From an uncultured Polaribacter sp. (GTDB lineage: Bacteria; Bacteroidota; Bacteroidia; Flavobacteriales; Flavobacteriaceae), in contig NZ_CANMFI010000004.1 in the NCBI RefSeq assembly GCF_947497125.1, positions 124,001 through 188,000 of the forward strand: a stretch of DNA of 64,000 nucleotides. The letters are read 5' to 3'. Positions within the stretch are counted from its first letter, which is position 1, and the number at the start of each line of letters is the position of its first letter. Under the pieces are notes generated by a model. That model was given only the letters and a program-made list of their open reading frames with translations. It made no database searches and was not told where the DNA came from. The position numbers were made by a program, and so were the translations under genes. Of this stretch, positions 1 through 9,404 are shown one piece after another.

Positions 1-348
1 TAACTGATTTGATGAAAATAAAATATCTCCATTTTCAGCTACTAGATGTTCGCATGTAGTAAAAACGGGTACCTCTGAAATAAAGTCTGATGTAATTTGT
101 ATTTCATCTTTGTTAACCAAGTCATTTAAATCAGAATTCAACACAGTTATTTTTTTCCAATCATTCTCGTTTAAAATTCGAGTTAGATTTTCAATAATCT
201 CAGATTTTTTTAAAGAGTATAAAAACTTGCCCCCTTTTTGCACAAACTTGTGTACAAAAAGGTCATCTAAAGAAAGTAATACTTCTTGTTTAGTAACAGA
301 AACATCCTCTTTATTAGAAATATTTAGCAGCTTTTTAAAAAAATTCAT
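1..348 (-). CDS. LUD domain protein, 5' part (C-terminus beyond window)
   Basis: The first 116 codons of a gene that runs off the left edge; the ATG is at 348. The product begins MNFFKKLLNISNKEDVSV and contains VPVFTTCEHLVAENGDILF, which resembles the LUD (lactate utilisation, LutC-like) domain proteins that follow ftsH in Flavobacteriia. Only 3 bp separate its ATG from the ftsH stop, so it is the third gene of an rsfS-ftsH-LUD operon. The biochemical role of these short LUD proteins is not established. The family call rests on partial sequence plus gene order. Confidence 0.75.
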   Translation of the reverse strand, partial: MNFFKKLLNISNKEDVSVTKQEVLLSLDDLFVHKFVQKGGKFLYSLKKSEIIENLTRILNENDWKKITVLNSDLNDLVNKDEIQITSDFISEVPVFTTCEHLVAENGDILFSSNQL

Positions 349-351
349 TAA

Positions 352-2331
352 TTAAACTTCTGTATTTTCTTCTTTTTTAACTGTATTTTCTTTGATTATT
401 GTATCATCTTCAACTTTGTCTTCGGTAACTTCAAAAGGTCTTTTACCAAATATTTTTTCTAAATCGTCCTTAAAGATAACTTCTTTTTCTAAAAGAAGGT
501 CTGCCAAAGTTGTTAATTTTTCTTTATTATCTTCTAAAATCTGAATAGCTCTTGTATATTGAGCCTCAATCATTTTAGAAATTTCTTTGTCTATCTTTTT
601 ACCCGTTTCTTCGCTATAAGGTTTTACAAATGCGTCGTTACCAGAAGAATCATAATAAGTAACATTACCTACTTCTTGGTTTAAACCATAAACAGTAACC
701 ATTGCTCTTGCTTGCTTAGTTACTTTTTCTAAATCACTTAATGCACCGGTAGAAATTTTATCGAAAATAACTTTTTCAGCTGCTCTACCTCCCATTGTAG
801 CACACATTTCATCTAACATTTGCTCTGTCTGAACAATCATTCTCTCTGCTGGCAAATACCAAGCTGCTCCTAAAGATTGACCTCTAGGCACAATGGTTAC
901 TTTAACTAGCGGAGCAGCGTGTTCTAACATCCAACTAATTGTTGCATGACCTGCTTCGTGAAATGCAATTACCTTTTTCTCTTTCGGAGTAATTACTTTA
1001 TTTTTCTTTTCTAAACCACCAACTATTCTATCTACTGCATCTAAAAAGTCTTGGTGATGTATTGCTTTTTTACCGTTTCTGGCAGCAATTAAGGCAGATT
1101 CGTTACACATATTAGCAATATCTGCACCAGAAAAACCAGGTGTTTGTTGTGCTAAAAACTTAACTTTAACATCATCTGCTAATTTTAAAGGTTTGATATG
1201 AACTTTAAAAATTTCTTCTCGTTCGTTTATATTTGGTAAATCAACATAAATTTGTCTGTCAAATCTTCCTGCTCTCATCAATGCACTGTCTAAAACATCG
1301 GCTCTATTAGTTGCTGCTAAGACAATTACGTTTGTATCTGTACCAAAACCATCCATTTCTGTAAGTAACTGATTTAAAGTGTTTTCTCTTTCATCATTAC
1401 CACCAGTCATACTGTTTTTGCCTCTTGCTCTACCAATAGCATCTATTTCATCAATAAATATAATTGAAGGAGATTTTTGTGCTGCCTGTTTGAATAAATC
1501 TCTAACTCGAGAAGCACCAACACCAACAAACATCTCTACAAAATCTGAACCTGATAAAGAGAAAAATGGAACATCTGCTTCACCAGCAACAGCCTTTGCC
1601 AACAATGTTTTACCAGTTCCTGGAGGCCCAACTAATAAAGCTCCTTTTGGTATTTTACCTCCTAAAGAAGTATATTTTTCAGGATTTTTTAAGAAGTCTA
1701 CAATTTCTTGTACTTCTTCTTTAGCTCCTTCTAATCCAGCTACATTTTCAAAAGTTGTTTTCACTTTTGTGTCTTTATCAAACAGTTTAGCTTTCGATTT
1801 TCCGATGCTAAAAATCTGACTTCCACCACCTGCACCAGATCCTCCGCCAGACATTCTTCTCATAAAAAATAACCAAACGGCAATTAGAATTATAAAAGGT
1901 AGAAAACCAATAATAGTATCAAAAAAACTTGTTTTATTTTCATTTTTTAAATCAAAATCTAATTCTTTTTCAACTCTGTACTTTTCAATATTATTTTCGA
2001 AATTTTGTAAATCACCAAAATTATATTCAAACAAAGAAGCACCTTTAGAATAAAAGGCAGAATTTAACATTTTCTTGTAACGAGGTTTCTTTTTGGCCTC
2101 TTCTTTTATAAAAATTTGAGCTAAATTATTGTTTAAAACAACAATTTTAGAAATATCATTTTCTTTTAATATCTCATTAAACTCATTTTTTGAAATTGTC
2201 TTAGTTGCTAAATCTCCACTGTTAAAAAACTGGATTGCAATAATTGCAATAAATACGGCTGCATAAATCCAATAAGCGTTAAACTTAAACTTTGGCATAT
2301 TCGATTTATTTTCTTTTTTTGATTTATTCAT
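352..2331 (-). CDS. ftsH: ATP-dependent zinc metalloprotease FtsH
   Basis: Membrane-anchored AAA+ protease that extracts and degrades misfolded or short-lived membrane and cytosolic proteins. The 659 aa follow the standard plan: TM1 about 19-36, a periplasmic domain, TM2 about 139-157, a glycine-rich linker, Walker A GPPGTGKT (235-242), Walker B IIFIDE (290-295), the arginine-finger region near 352-358, and the zinc site HEAGH (458-462). All catalytic residues are present and the length is normal. The tail is acidic and lysine-rich, as in other Bacteroidota. It lies 16 bp after rsfS and is co-transcribed with it. Confidence 0.98.
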   Translation of the reverse strand: MNKSKKENKSNMPKFKFNAYWIYAAVFIAIIAIQFFNSGDLATKTISKNEFNEILKENDISKIVVLNNNLAQIFIKEEAKKKPRYKKMLNSAFYSKGASLFEYNFGDLQNFENNIEKYRVEKELDFDLKNENKTSFFDTIIGFLPFIILIAVWLFFMRRMSGGGSGAGGGSQIFSIGKSKAKLFDKDTKVKTTFENVAGLEGAKEEVQEIVDFLKNPEKYTSLGGKIPKGALLVGPPGTGKTLLAKAVAGEADVPFFSLSGSDFVEMFVGVGASRVRDLFKQAAQKSPSIIFIDEIDAIGRARGKNSMTGGNDERENTLNQLLTEMDGFGTDTNVIVLAATNRADVLDSALMRAGRFDRQIYVDLPNINEREEIFKVHIKPLKLADDVKVKFLAQQTPGFSGADIANMCNESALIAARNGKKAIHHQDFLDAVDRIVGGLEKKNKVITPKEKKVIAFHEAGHATISWMLEHAAPLVKVTIVPRGQSLGAAWYLPAERMIVQTEQMLDEMCATMGGRAAEKVIFDKISTGALSDLEKVTKQARAMVTVYGLNQEVGNVTYYDSSGNDAFVKPYSEETGKKIDKEISKMIEAQYTRAIQILEDNKEKLTTLADLLLEKEVIFKDDLEKIFGKRPFEVTEDKVEDDTIIKENTVKKEENTEV

Positions 2332-2347
2332 TTATTAAAATAAAAAA

Positions 2348-2716
2348 TTAAACTGATTTTATCTCTGTTATTTTAGCATCTCCCCAAAGACTTTCAATAT
2401 CATAATATTCACGAATATGTTTCTGAAAAATATGTACTACTACATTTACATAATCCATTAAAACCCATTCAGAATTTGTTTGTCCTTCAATATGCCAAGG
2501 CTTGTCTTTAAGTTCTTTAGAAACAACTTTTTGGATAGAACCAGAAATTGCATTTACTTGTGTATTAGAGTTACCAGAACATACTATAAAATAATCACAA
2601 ACAGTGTTCTCTATCTCTCGTAAGTCTAATAATTGAATGCCCTCCCCTTTAACTTCATCAATTCCTTTAATAATTAAAGCAATTAAATCATCTGTACTTA
2701 CTTGTTTTTTAGTCAT
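2348..2716 (-). CDS. rsfS: Ribosomal silencing factor RsfS
   Basis: 122-aa RsfS/Iojap protein. The family binds uL14 on the 50S subunit and blocks subunit joining when nutrients are short. The diagnostic core is visible: LLDLREIENTVCDYFIVCSG, then a DKPWHIEG stretch and WVLMDYVNVVVHIF. It is the first gene of the rsfS-ftsH-LUD operon and is divergent from birA. A good -7 element lies 23 bp upstream of the ATG. Confidence 0.96.
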   Translation of the reverse strand: MTKKQVSTDDLIALIIKGIDEVKGEGIQLLDLREIENTVCDYFIVCSGNSNTQVNAISGSIQKVVSKELKDKPWHIEGQTNSEWVLMDYVNVVVHIFQKHIREYYDIESLWGDAKITEIKSV

Positions 2717-2738
2717 TAACTTTTTTATAAATTTTATG

Positions 2739-2746
2739 CAAAGTTA
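2739..2746 (-). promoter_or_regulatory. -7 element of the rsfS-ftsH promoter
   Basis: TAACTTTG on the minus strand matches the Bacteroidota primary-sigma -7 consensus TAnnTTTG. It would give a leader of about 15-20 nt before the rsfS ATG (2716). No clear TTTG -33 box was seen. Promoter function is inferred from the motif and position. Confidence 0.55.
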
Positions 2747-2803
2747 TTGTTTTTTTGCGAGTATTTTATGTAATATTACACTAGTTTACACTTTATTTAA
2801 CAC

Positions 2804-3535
2804 TTGAAAATAATCAAACTTAATGCCACCGAATCTACAAATTCTTTTTTAAAGAATTTGTCACAGAATTCTGATATAGAAAACCTTACTGTTGTGGTTT
2901 CTGAAAAACAAACTAATGGGCGTGGGCAACAAGATCAAGCATGGCTATCAGAACCTTTTAAAAACCTAACATTCAGTGTTTTTAATTCTTTTGACACACT
3001 TAAAATTGAGCATCAAAAACACTTAAATTTTGCAGTTTCAATTGCTATTTACAATGTATTATCTAATAAAAAAATAGCAAAATTAAGTATCAAATGGCCA
3101 AACGACATTATGTCAGCCAATAAAAAAATATGTGGTATTTTAATTGAAAATACTTTTGCAGGAAGTAAAATTAAAAAAACAGTTATCGGAATTGGTTTAA
3201 ATGTAAATCAAACTGAATTTCCAAAATCTATAAAAAATGTTACTTCTTTAAAACTTGAAACAAATACTGATCATAATTTAACACCTCTTTTAAAGGAAAT
3301 TTTAAAAGAAATACAAACTCAAATTTTAAAATTAGAAAACAACCGTTTTAAATCTTTAGAGGAAAAATATGTATCTGTTTTATATAAAAAAGATATTCCT
3401 TCGATGTTTAAAGATAGTAATGGACTCCTTTTTTTAGGAATTATAACCGGTATCTCTAAAACTGGCAATCTTTTAATTCAATTAGAAAACAATAGTATCA
3501 AAGAATTTGGCATTAAAGAAGTTCGATTTCTTTAA
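2804..3535 (+). CDS. birA: Biotin-[acetyl-CoA-carboxylase] ligase (TTG start)
   Basis: Attaches biotin to the carboxyl-carrier protein of acetyl-CoA carboxylase via biotinyl-AMP. The 243 aa contain ATESTNSFLK, the biotin/ATP loop GRGQQDQAW, KWPNDI with the catalytic lysine, and KKICGILIEN. There is no N-terminal HTH, so this is a monofunctional class I ligase rather than a repressor. The start must be TTG at 2804, because an in-frame TAA lies at 2798-2800. It is divergent from rsfS, and its stop overlaps the convergent SRPBCC gene by 4 bp. Confidence 0.95.
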   Translation: MKIIKLNATESTNSFLKNLSQNSDIENLTVVVSEKQTNGRGQQDQAWLSEPFKNLTFSVFNSFDTLKIEHQKHLNFAVSIAIYNVLSNKKIAKLSIKWPNDIMSANKKICGILIENTFAGSKIKKTVIGIGLNVNQTEFPKSIKNVTSLKLETNTDHNLTPLLKEILKEIQTQILKLENNRFKSLEEKYVSVLYKKDIPSMFKDSNGLLFLGIITGISKTGNLLIQLENNSIKEFGIKEVRFL

Positions 3536-3921
3536 AGTTTTGCGATATTCTCTGTTAAGGTTTCTACAAACTTAGACAATGGTTTTTTAATCATCATTGC
3601 CATCATTGGGTTAAAATCTCCCTCAAAATTTAAAGCAACTTCTGTACTTTTTTCACCAGTTTCATTAAAATCAGCAGACAAAGTAAAAGGTAATTTACTA
3701 CTTGCAGCACCTAAAGTAATGTTAGAAAATTCAGTTTTATTTTTTAAAACCAATCTAATTTCTGGCATACCTGGCAAACCGAATAAAAATGAATCTCCTT
3801 CTACTTCAAATTTTTTGATATCAGCTGGCATCAACTGCTCAAAATTCTTTAATTCTGAGAAAAAAACAAAAACTTCTTGCGCAGATTTTTCTACTGTTAC
3901 TGTATTTCCTTTAATATTCAT
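3532..3921 (-). CDS. SRPBCC family protein
   Basis: 129-aa protein with the start of an SRPBCC/START-like fold (MNIKGNTVTVEKSAQEVFVF, then FEQLMPADIKKFEVEGD). Members bind hydrophobic ligands or act as aromatase/cyclase-like or polyketide-binding folds; this small Bacteroidota subgroup has no assigned substrate. It starts 9 bp after the pyrE stop, so the two are probably co-transcribed. No signal peptide, so cytosolic. Confidence 0.85.
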   Translation of the reverse strand: MNIKGNTVTVEKSAQEVFVFFSELKNFEQLMPADIKKFEVEGDSFLFGLPGMPEIRLVLKNKTEFSNITLGAASSKLPFTLSADFNETGEKSTEVALNFEGDFNPMMAMMIKKPLSKFVETLTENIAKL

Positions 3922-3930
3922 TTGTCTATT

Positions 3931-4572
3931 TTATTGACCCCAAACACTCGGATTTTCTCTCCAACTATTTAATGTAGTTAATTCTTTATCTGTAATATAA
4001 TGGCTATCTAAAGCTTGCTCTAATAAACTATCATAATTACTTAATGTAGTTAAACGAACTCCTTTATCTTCAAAGTTTTTGACTGCAACATCAAAACCAT
4101 AAGAAAAAATAGAAACCATACCTTTAACCACTGCACCAAGCTCATTTAATGCATCTACCGCATTTAAACTACTATTACCAGTACTTATTAAATCTTCTAT
4201 TACCACTACATTTTGCCCACTCTCTAGATGCCCTTCTATCTGGTTTTTTCTACCATGTTTTTTTGGCTCTGGCCTTACATAAATAAAAGGAACTCCTAAT
4301 TCTTGCGCTACTAAAACTCCAATAGCAATTGCGCCGGTTGCAACACCTGCAATTACATCTGGCTTGCCGTATTCAAATTCTACAATTTTAGCAATTTCTT
4401 CTTTTAAAAATACACGAACTGGAGGATATGATAAGGTAATTCTGTTATCACAATATATTGGAGATTTCCACCCAGATGCCCAATTAAAAGGGTCGCTAGG
4501 ACTTAACTTAATTGCTTTTATTTGCAATAAAAGTTCTGCTGTTTTTTTTGCCGTATCTTTGTTTAAAATCAT
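3931..4572 (-). CDS. pyrE: Orotate phosphoribosyltransferase
   Basis: Fifth step of de novo pyrimidine synthesis: orotate + PRPP to OMP. From the ATG at 4572 it is 213 aa, MILNKDTAKKTAELL onward, the normal family length. The PRPP-binding motif VVVIEDLISTG is intact, as are YVRPEPKKHGRKNQIEG (flexible catalytic loop) and GVATGAIAIG. An upstream in-frame ATG at 4620 would add 16 residues that do not look like PyrE and would lie across the divergent Nudix gene, so 4572 is preferred. The promoter signal abuts the start codon, implying almost no leader. Confidence 0.96.
   Translation of the reverse strand: MILNKDTAKKTAELLLQIKAIKLSPSDPFNWASGWKSPIYCDNRITLSYPPVRVFLKEEIAKIVEFEYGKPDVIAGVATGAIAIGVLVAQELGVPFIYVRPEPKKHGRKNQIEGHLESGQNVVVIEDLISTGNSSLNAVDALNELGAVVKGMVSIFSYGFDVAVKNFEDKGVRLTTLSNYDSLLEQALDSHYITDKELTTLNSWRENPSVWGQ
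4554..4561 (+). promoter_or_regulatory. -7 element for the Nudix gene, inside pyrE
   Basis: TATCTTTG, an exact TAnnTTTG match, sits inside the first codons of pyrE. It is 9 bp before the first possible Nudix ATG (4571) and 18 bp before the preferred one (4580). Motif match only. Confidence 0.5.
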
Positions 4573-4576
4573 GCGG

Positions 4577-4584
4577 CAAATGTA
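4577..4584 (-). promoter_or_regulatory. -7 element for pyrE, overlapping the Nudix start
   Basis: TACATTTG on the minus strand matches TAnnTTTG and ends 4 bp before the pyrE ATG, so transcription would begin at or next to the start codon. It overlaps the Nudix start codon at 4580. Confidence 0.5.
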
Positions 4585-5176
4585 TAAAGTTTTTATAAAT
4601 GATAGCCCAATAATTATCACTTCTTCTACAAAAAAAGTAAATAATTTTCCGAACTACTTATTTAAAGAAATTGACATCGATGATATTGTTGCAAAAATAT
4701 ATGCAAAAAAGCTAGTTGGCGTTAACTTATACACTACTAATTTAAAGACCGATTGGAAATCTTTTACCAATACTTTTAAATTAATAAAAGCTGCTGGTGG
4801 TTTGGTTTTAAACCCCAAAAAAGAAATCTTATTTATTTTAAGAAACAACACTTGGGATCTGCCAAAAGGTTGGATTGAAATTGGAGAAACTTTAGAAATA
4901 GCTGCTTTAAGAGAGGTTAAAGAAGAATGTGGCATTACTAATTTACAACTAATAAAGCCATTGACTACCACTTATCATATTTACCATCAAAAAACACTTA
5001 TTTTAAAAGAAACACACTGGTTTTTAATGTCTTCGGATAATACAAATAATTTAAAACCTCAACTAGAAGAAGGCATTACAAAAGCAGTCTTTAAAGACAC
5101 AAAAGCGATCAACAATGCCTTAAAAAACACTTACGCTAATATTAAATTAGTATACGATACTTATAAAGAAACCTAG
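4580..5176 (+). CDS. Nudix hydrolase
   Basis: 198-aa protein with a perfect Nudix box: G97, E103, R111-E112, E115-E116, G118 (GX5EX7REVXEEXG). These are Mg-dependent hydrolases of nucleoside diphosphates linked to another moiety; the substrate cannot be read from the box. The roughly 70-residue N-terminal extension (MYKVFINDSP) is typical of the flavobacterial homologues. ATG 4580 is chosen because it matches that N-terminus; ATG 4571 (MRQ) is possible. It is divergent from pyrE, with start codons only 7 bp apart. Confidence 0.9.
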   Translation: MYKVFINDSPIIITSSTKKVNNFPNYLFKEIDIDDIVAKIYAKKLVGVNLYTTNLKTDWKSFTNTFKLIKAAGGLVLNPKKEILFILRNNTWDLPKGWIEIGETLEIAALREVKEECGITNLQLIKPLTTTYHIYHQKTLILKETHWFLMSSDNTNNLKPQLEEGITKAVFKDTKAINNALKNTYANIKLVYDTYKET

Positions 5177-5194
5177 TTTTTTAAAAAAACCTTC

Positions 5195-5202
5195 TATCTT
5201 TG
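5195..5202 (+). promoter_or_regulatory. -7 element upstream of the SulP gene
   Basis: TATCTTTG matches TAnnTTTG, 25 bp before the ATG at 5227. There is no obvious -33 TTTG. Confidence 0.5.
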
Positions 5203-5226
5203 CCGACTTATAAAATTTAAAAGATC

Positions 5227-7119
5227 ATGACCAATTTCATCAGAAAAATAATACCAAATGCAAAAGACGATGTATTTGCAGGTATCACTGTTTCTTTAGC
5301 AATGATACCCGAAGTGGTAGCCTTTGCCTTTGTTGCTCAAATAAGTCCGATTGTAGCTTTATTTGGCGCTTTTGTTATCGGAATTATTTCTGCATTTTTT
5401 GGTGGAAGACCTGGTTTAATTTCTGGTGCTGCTGGTGCCGTTGCTGTTATTTTTGTAAACATGATTCAAGAAGGGCACGCAAAAGGGTTATTGTTTGATA
5501 CTCCTATTGAAAACATGGGATATTTTTACCTATTAGCCGCGGTAGTTTTAATGGGAATTATACAGGTATTTGCAGGAATTTTTAAATTAGGAAAGTTTGT
5601 GCGTTTAATACCACACCCAGTTATGATGGGCTTTGTAAACGGTTTAGCAATCGTTATTTTTATGGCACAACTTGGTATGTTTAAAGAAAATAAGAAAGAT
5701 ATTTTTCAACAAAACATGCGTAAAACAACCTCTAAAGACCTTGTTTATAACGTAAATAACAATCAGGTAAAAGACCTAATATCAAACACCGTTTTATTTA
5801 CTATTGAAGGTAATACCGTAAAAAACAACCTTACTAACAAAGATGTTTTTATTATTGCTCAAGGCCAAGTATTTGATATCAATACAAAAAAAGTAATTTT
5901 TAATGCAACCGAACAAGGGTTTTATAATGTTTCTGATACAGGTGTTGTAAAAACAACCATGCAAGGCAAAACGCTATACCTTATGATTGGTCTTGTACTT
6001 TTAACAATGCTAATTGTTTGGGGGTTACCAAAAATAACAACTAAAATACCCGCTGCTCTTACCGCTATTTTAATTGTAACGTTAATCTCTATTTTTGGTG
6101 GATTAAACGCCATTAATGTTGGAGATTTTATTAGAGATGGTGGTGGCGCAGGATTAAACGGAATTGATGAGCTTTCTAAAAAATTAAATATTTTAGAATT
6201 ATGGAGCAGTCTGCCATTTAATTTAGACACACTAAAATTTATTGCTCCGTATGCTTTTTTAGCTGCCTCGGTTGGTTTAATAGAAACTTTAATGACAATG
6301 AATTTGGTAGACGAACTAACAGACTCTCGAGGTAACGGGAATAAAGAATGTATTGCACAAGGTGCTGGTAACATTGTAAGTGGTGTTCTTGGTGGTACTG
6401 GTGGTTGTGGTATGATTGGCCAAACAGTAATAAACATAAATGCTGGTGGTAGAGGACGTTTATCGGGTGTAATGATGGCACTAACCCTCTTAACATTTAT
6501 ATTGTTTGCAGATACCTATATAGAACAAGTACCAATTGCTGCACTAGTTGGTGTAATGTTTATGATGGTCATAGAAACTTTTGCTTGGTCTAGTTTTAGA
6601 ATTCTAAAAAAAATACCTGTTTCTGATGCTTTTGTTTTAATCATTGTTTCTGCTGTTACTGTTTTCTTTGATTTAGCAATAGCTGTATTTGTAGGTGTTA
6701 TTATTTCTGCATTATCATTTGCATGGACGAGCGCTAAAAAAATTAGAGCTAGAAAACGTTTTAAAGAAGATGGCACAAAAATATATGAAATTTGGGGTCC
6801 TTTATTCTTTGGAAGTATTACCGATTTTAATGAAAAGTTTGATATTAAAAACGACCCAGAAGTAATTGAAATAGATTTTGTAGAAGCAAGAGTTACAGAT
6901 CACTCTGCTATTGAAGCTATTTTTATTCTGGTTGAAAAATACCAAGCAGCTAATAAAAAAATCACTTTAAAACATTTAAGTGAAGATTGTAAATTACTCT
7001 TATATAAATCTAGCCCAATATTTAAGGACATTATAGAAGAAGACATAGACGATCCTCGTTATCATTTAGCGGCTAACCCAGAAGATTTTCCAAAACCTTT
7101 GGGTGAGTATAAATTTTAG
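5227..7119 (+). CDS. SulP family anion transporter with STAS domain
   Basis: SLC26/SulP permease for inorganic or carboxylate anions (sulfate, bicarbonate or similar; substrate not determinable). 630 aa: about 12 hydrophobic segments, the signature GLISGAAGAVAVIFV (63-77), and a cytosolic STAS domain from about 515 to 605 (IWGPLFFGSITDFNEKF, IDFVEARVTDHSAIEAI). Residues 153-247, between two membrane segments, form a hydrophilic insertion of roughly 90 residues that is not part of the SulP core. It is monocistronic, with its own promoter and a strong terminator. Confidence 0.93.
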   Translation: MTNFIRKIIPNAKDDVFAGITVSLAMIPEVVAFAFVAQISPIVALFGAFVIGIISAFFGGRPGLISGAAGAVAVIFVNMIQEGHAKGLLFDTPIENMGYFYLLAAVVLMGIIQVFAGIFKLGKFVRLIPHPVMMGFVNGLAIVIFMAQLGMFKENKKDIFQQNMRKTTSKDLVYNVNNNQVKDLISNTVLFTIEGNTVKNNLTNKDVFIIAQGQVFDINTKKVIFNATEQGFYNVSDTGVVKTTMQGKTLYLMIGLVLLTMLIVWGLPKITTKIPAALTAILIVTLISIFGGLNAINVGDFIRDGGGAGLNGIDELSKKLNILELWSSLPFNLDTLKFIAPYAFLAASVGLIETLMTMNLVDELTDSRGNGNKECIAQGAGNIVSGVLGGTGGCGMIGQTVININAGGRGRLSGVMMALTLLTFILFADTYIEQVPIAALVGVMFMMVIETFAWSSFRILKKIPVSDAFVLIIVSAVTVFFDLAIAVFVGVIISALSFAWTSAKKIRARKRFKEDGTKIYEIWGPLFFGSITDFNEKFDIKNDPEVIEIDFVEARVTDHSAIEAIFILVEKYQAANKKITLKHLSEDCKLLLYKSSPIFKDIIEEDIDDPRYHLAANPEDFPKPLGEYKF

Positions 7120-7140
7120 GTAGAATATTTAAAATTCAAA

Positions 7141-7170
7141 AAAGGTCAGATAAAATCTGACCTTTTTTTT
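7141..7170. terminator. Bidirectional terminator between SulP and iorB genes
   Basis: Ten-base stem AAAGGTCAGA (7141-7150), loop TAAAA, TCTGACCTTT (7156-7165), continuing into a T run. It serves both the SulP gene and the convergent iorB-type gene ending at 7191. Confidence 0.9.
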
Positions 7171-7190
7171 TATAGTTTATTGATTAAAAA

Positions 7191-9404
7191 CTACACCAAG
7201 CCTTCATCAATTAACGGCAAACTTCTAACTCTTTTACCTGTTGCATTAAAAATAGCATTGCAAATTGCCGGCGCAATCACAGGTACTCCTGGTTCACCAA
7301 CACCTGTAGGTGGTTCGTGCATTTTATCTAAAATATCTATGTGAATTTTAGGAGCATCTTTCATTCTTGTCATTTGGTAATCGTAAAAATTATGTTGCTC
7401 TACAGCACCTTCTTTTGTAGAAATTTTCCCATAAAGCGCCAAAGACATTCCAAAAATTGCAGCACCTTCTAATTGATTTTTAATATTGTCTTTATTTAAA
7501 GACAAACCACAATCTATGGTTGTCCAAAGGTTTTCTACTTTCACCTTTTTATTAGTCACAGAAACCTCTACAATAGTAGCTACATAGCTATAAAAACTAT
7601 AGTGTATAGCAACACCCAAACCATGGTTTTTTGGAAGTTGTTTGCCCCAAGCAGCATTTTTAGCCGTATTTTTTAATACGTCTTTCATCCGTTTAGGGTT
7701 GTAGGAATTTTTAGTATTTTTTTGGTTTTCGATGTCTTTACCAATTAAATCTAAATGAAACTGAACTGGATCTTTCTTAGCTTCAAAAGCCAACTCATCA
7801 ACAAAAGAATTATTACCAAAACCGCTATGAATGTGCACTACAGATCTTAACCAACCAATTCTTAAGTTTGCTTCTGCTTTAATGTTTTCTAATCTAAAGT
7901 TTTTAATTTGATAAGGGTTGTTTGTAAAACCCATGCCCAATTCAAAACCAGATGCGTAATCTGATAAAGGCTTAAAACTAGAGGTTATTGAAGGAAATCC
8001 TACTCTTTGTAACCAACCCGTTAAATTACCTTTTTTATCAAGACTTGCCTTTAAATATTGCGCACTTGCTGCATGATAAAAACTATGCTGCACGTCATCT
8101 TCTCTAGACCAAACAACCTGAATAGGTGCCTGCATTTTTTTCGAAAGCGCAACGGCTTCTACCACAAAATCGGACTTAGATTTACGACCAAAACCACCTC
8201 CTAAAAAGGTAACATTAATGGTAATATTTTCTATAGGCATGTTAAAAAAATGTGCAATTTCTGCTTTCGCAGTCTGCGGATCTTGAACCGGTGCCCAAAC
8301 CTCAATTTTATCATCTTGATACCAAGCAGTTGCATTAGGCACCTCCATTGGTGCATGTGCTAAAAACGGAACATGATACGTAGCTTCTACAACTTTATTA
8401 GAGTTTTTAAAAGCAGCATCAACATCTCCTTTACTACCCGGTACTAACTTGCCTTTTTCTAAAAGTCTTTTAGAAAGTTTTTCTTTAAATTCTTCTGAAT
8501 TAAAAGTACTATTTTCACCATAATCCCAATCAATATCTAAATTAAGCTTCCCTTGAAAAGCAGCCCAAGTAGAATCTGCTATTACAGCAACACCACCCAA
8601 AGCTCCAAAAAACTTACCTGTTGGCGGTATCAACCTATCTAAAACCAATACCTTATTTACTCCATAAGTTTTTTGTGCATTAGTAGCATCAAAACTTTTT
8701 ACCGTACCAAAAGTAACAGGACATCTTGCTATTGCAGCAAATTTCATATCAGGTAAACGCACATCAATACCATAGGTTGCTGTACCATGTGTAAATTTTT
8801 CTAAATCGACACTTTTTAATTTTTTACCAATAAATTTAAAATCTTCTACCTTTTTTAACACAATAGCATCTTCTGATGGCAACGGAATCTTACTTGCTTC
8901 AACCGCTAAATCACCAAAAAACAATGTGTCATTTGTTTTTTTATTAATAATATAATGGTTGCTGGCAATACAATCTAACTCACTTACGTTCCATTTTTTT
9001 GCCGCAGCCTTTATCAACATCACTTTAGCAGTGGCTCCCATTTTACGCATAGGCGCCAACAAAGTTCTTACACTTCTAGAGCCATCTGTATTTTGATTGC
9101 CATATTTAGCATCTCCTTCTGCTTGTTTTACGGTAATAAATTTCCAGTCTGCTTCTAGTTCATCAGCAATTGCAGAAGCTAAAGAAGTTCTAATTCCTTG
9201 TCCCATTTCAGAACGAGAAGCTGTAATAATTATATTTCCGTCTGGCTTAATTTCTACAAACAAATTCGGTGTAAAATTGCCATTTTGTGTAGGTACAAAC
9301 TCTTTTTTATCAGTAGAAATATTACATCCAAGTAAAATTCCGCCTGTTGCCAAGCTAAATAACTTCACAAAATCTCTTCTATTTACAGGTGCTATCTTAC
9401 TCAT
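7191..9404 (-). CDS. Molybdopterin-binding oxidoreductase, large subunit (IorB type), Tat-exported
   Basis: 737-aa xanthine-dehydrogenase-family molybdenum subunit of the isoquinoline 1-oxidoreductase beta type, which hydroxylates N-heterocycles or aldehydes using water. N-terminal Tat signal: R9-R10-D-F-V-K, a hydrophobic stretch, then LLGC with C27, suggesting a Tat-exported lipoprotein. Moco-contacting motifs FLGGGFGRK and GVGEPGVPVIAPA (with the catalytic-type Glu) are present. It overlaps the upstream [2Fe-2S] subunit by 4 bp (ATGA). No FAD subunit is encoded nearby, so electrons probably leave through a cytochrome or periplasmic carrier. The true substrate is unknown. Confidence 0.92.
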   Translation of the reverse strand: MSKIAPVNRRDFVKLFSLATGGILLGCNISTDKKEFVPTQNGNFTPNLFVEIKPDGNIIITASRSEMGQGIRTSLASAIADELEADWKFITVKQAEGDAKYGNQNTDGSRSVRTLLAPMRKMGATAKVMLIKAAAKKWNVSELDCIASNHYIINKKTNDTLFFGDLAVEASKIPLPSEDAIVLKKVEDFKFIGKKLKSVDLEKFTHGTATYGIDVRLPDMKFAAIARCPVTFGTVKSFDATNAQKTYGVNKVLVLDRLIPPTGKFFGALGGVAVIADSTWAAFQGKLNLDIDWDYGENSTFNSEEFKEKLSKRLLEKGKLVPGSKGDVDAAFKNSNKVVEATYHVPFLAHAPMEVPNATAWYQDDKIEVWAPVQDPQTAKAEIAHFFNMPIENITINVTFLGGGFGRKSKSDFVVEAVALSKKMQAPIQVVWSREDDVQHSFYHAASAQYLKASLDKKGNLTGWLQRVGFPSITSSFKPLSDYASGFELGMGFTNNPYQIKNFRLENIKAEANLRIGWLRSVVHIHSGFGNNSFVDELAFEAKKDPVQFHLDLIGKDIENQKNTKNSYNPKRMKDVLKNTAKNAAWGKQLPKNHGLGVAIHYSFYSYVATIVEVSVTNKKVKVENLWTTIDCGLSLNKDNIKNQLEGAAIFGMSLALYGKISTKEGAVEQHNFYDYQMTRMKDAPKIHIDILDKMHEPPTGVGEPGVPVIAPAICNAIFNATGKRVRSLPLIDEGLV

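Noticed and set aside
110..355. Plus-strand ORF of 81 codons at the left edge
   Set aside because: It lies antisense to the LUD gene, whose frame is open and protein-like over the same bases.
4364..4579. Upstream extension of the Nudix gene
   Set aside because: These 72 codons are antisense to pyrE and do not resemble Nudix N-termini; the start at 4580 matches the family and follows a -7 box.
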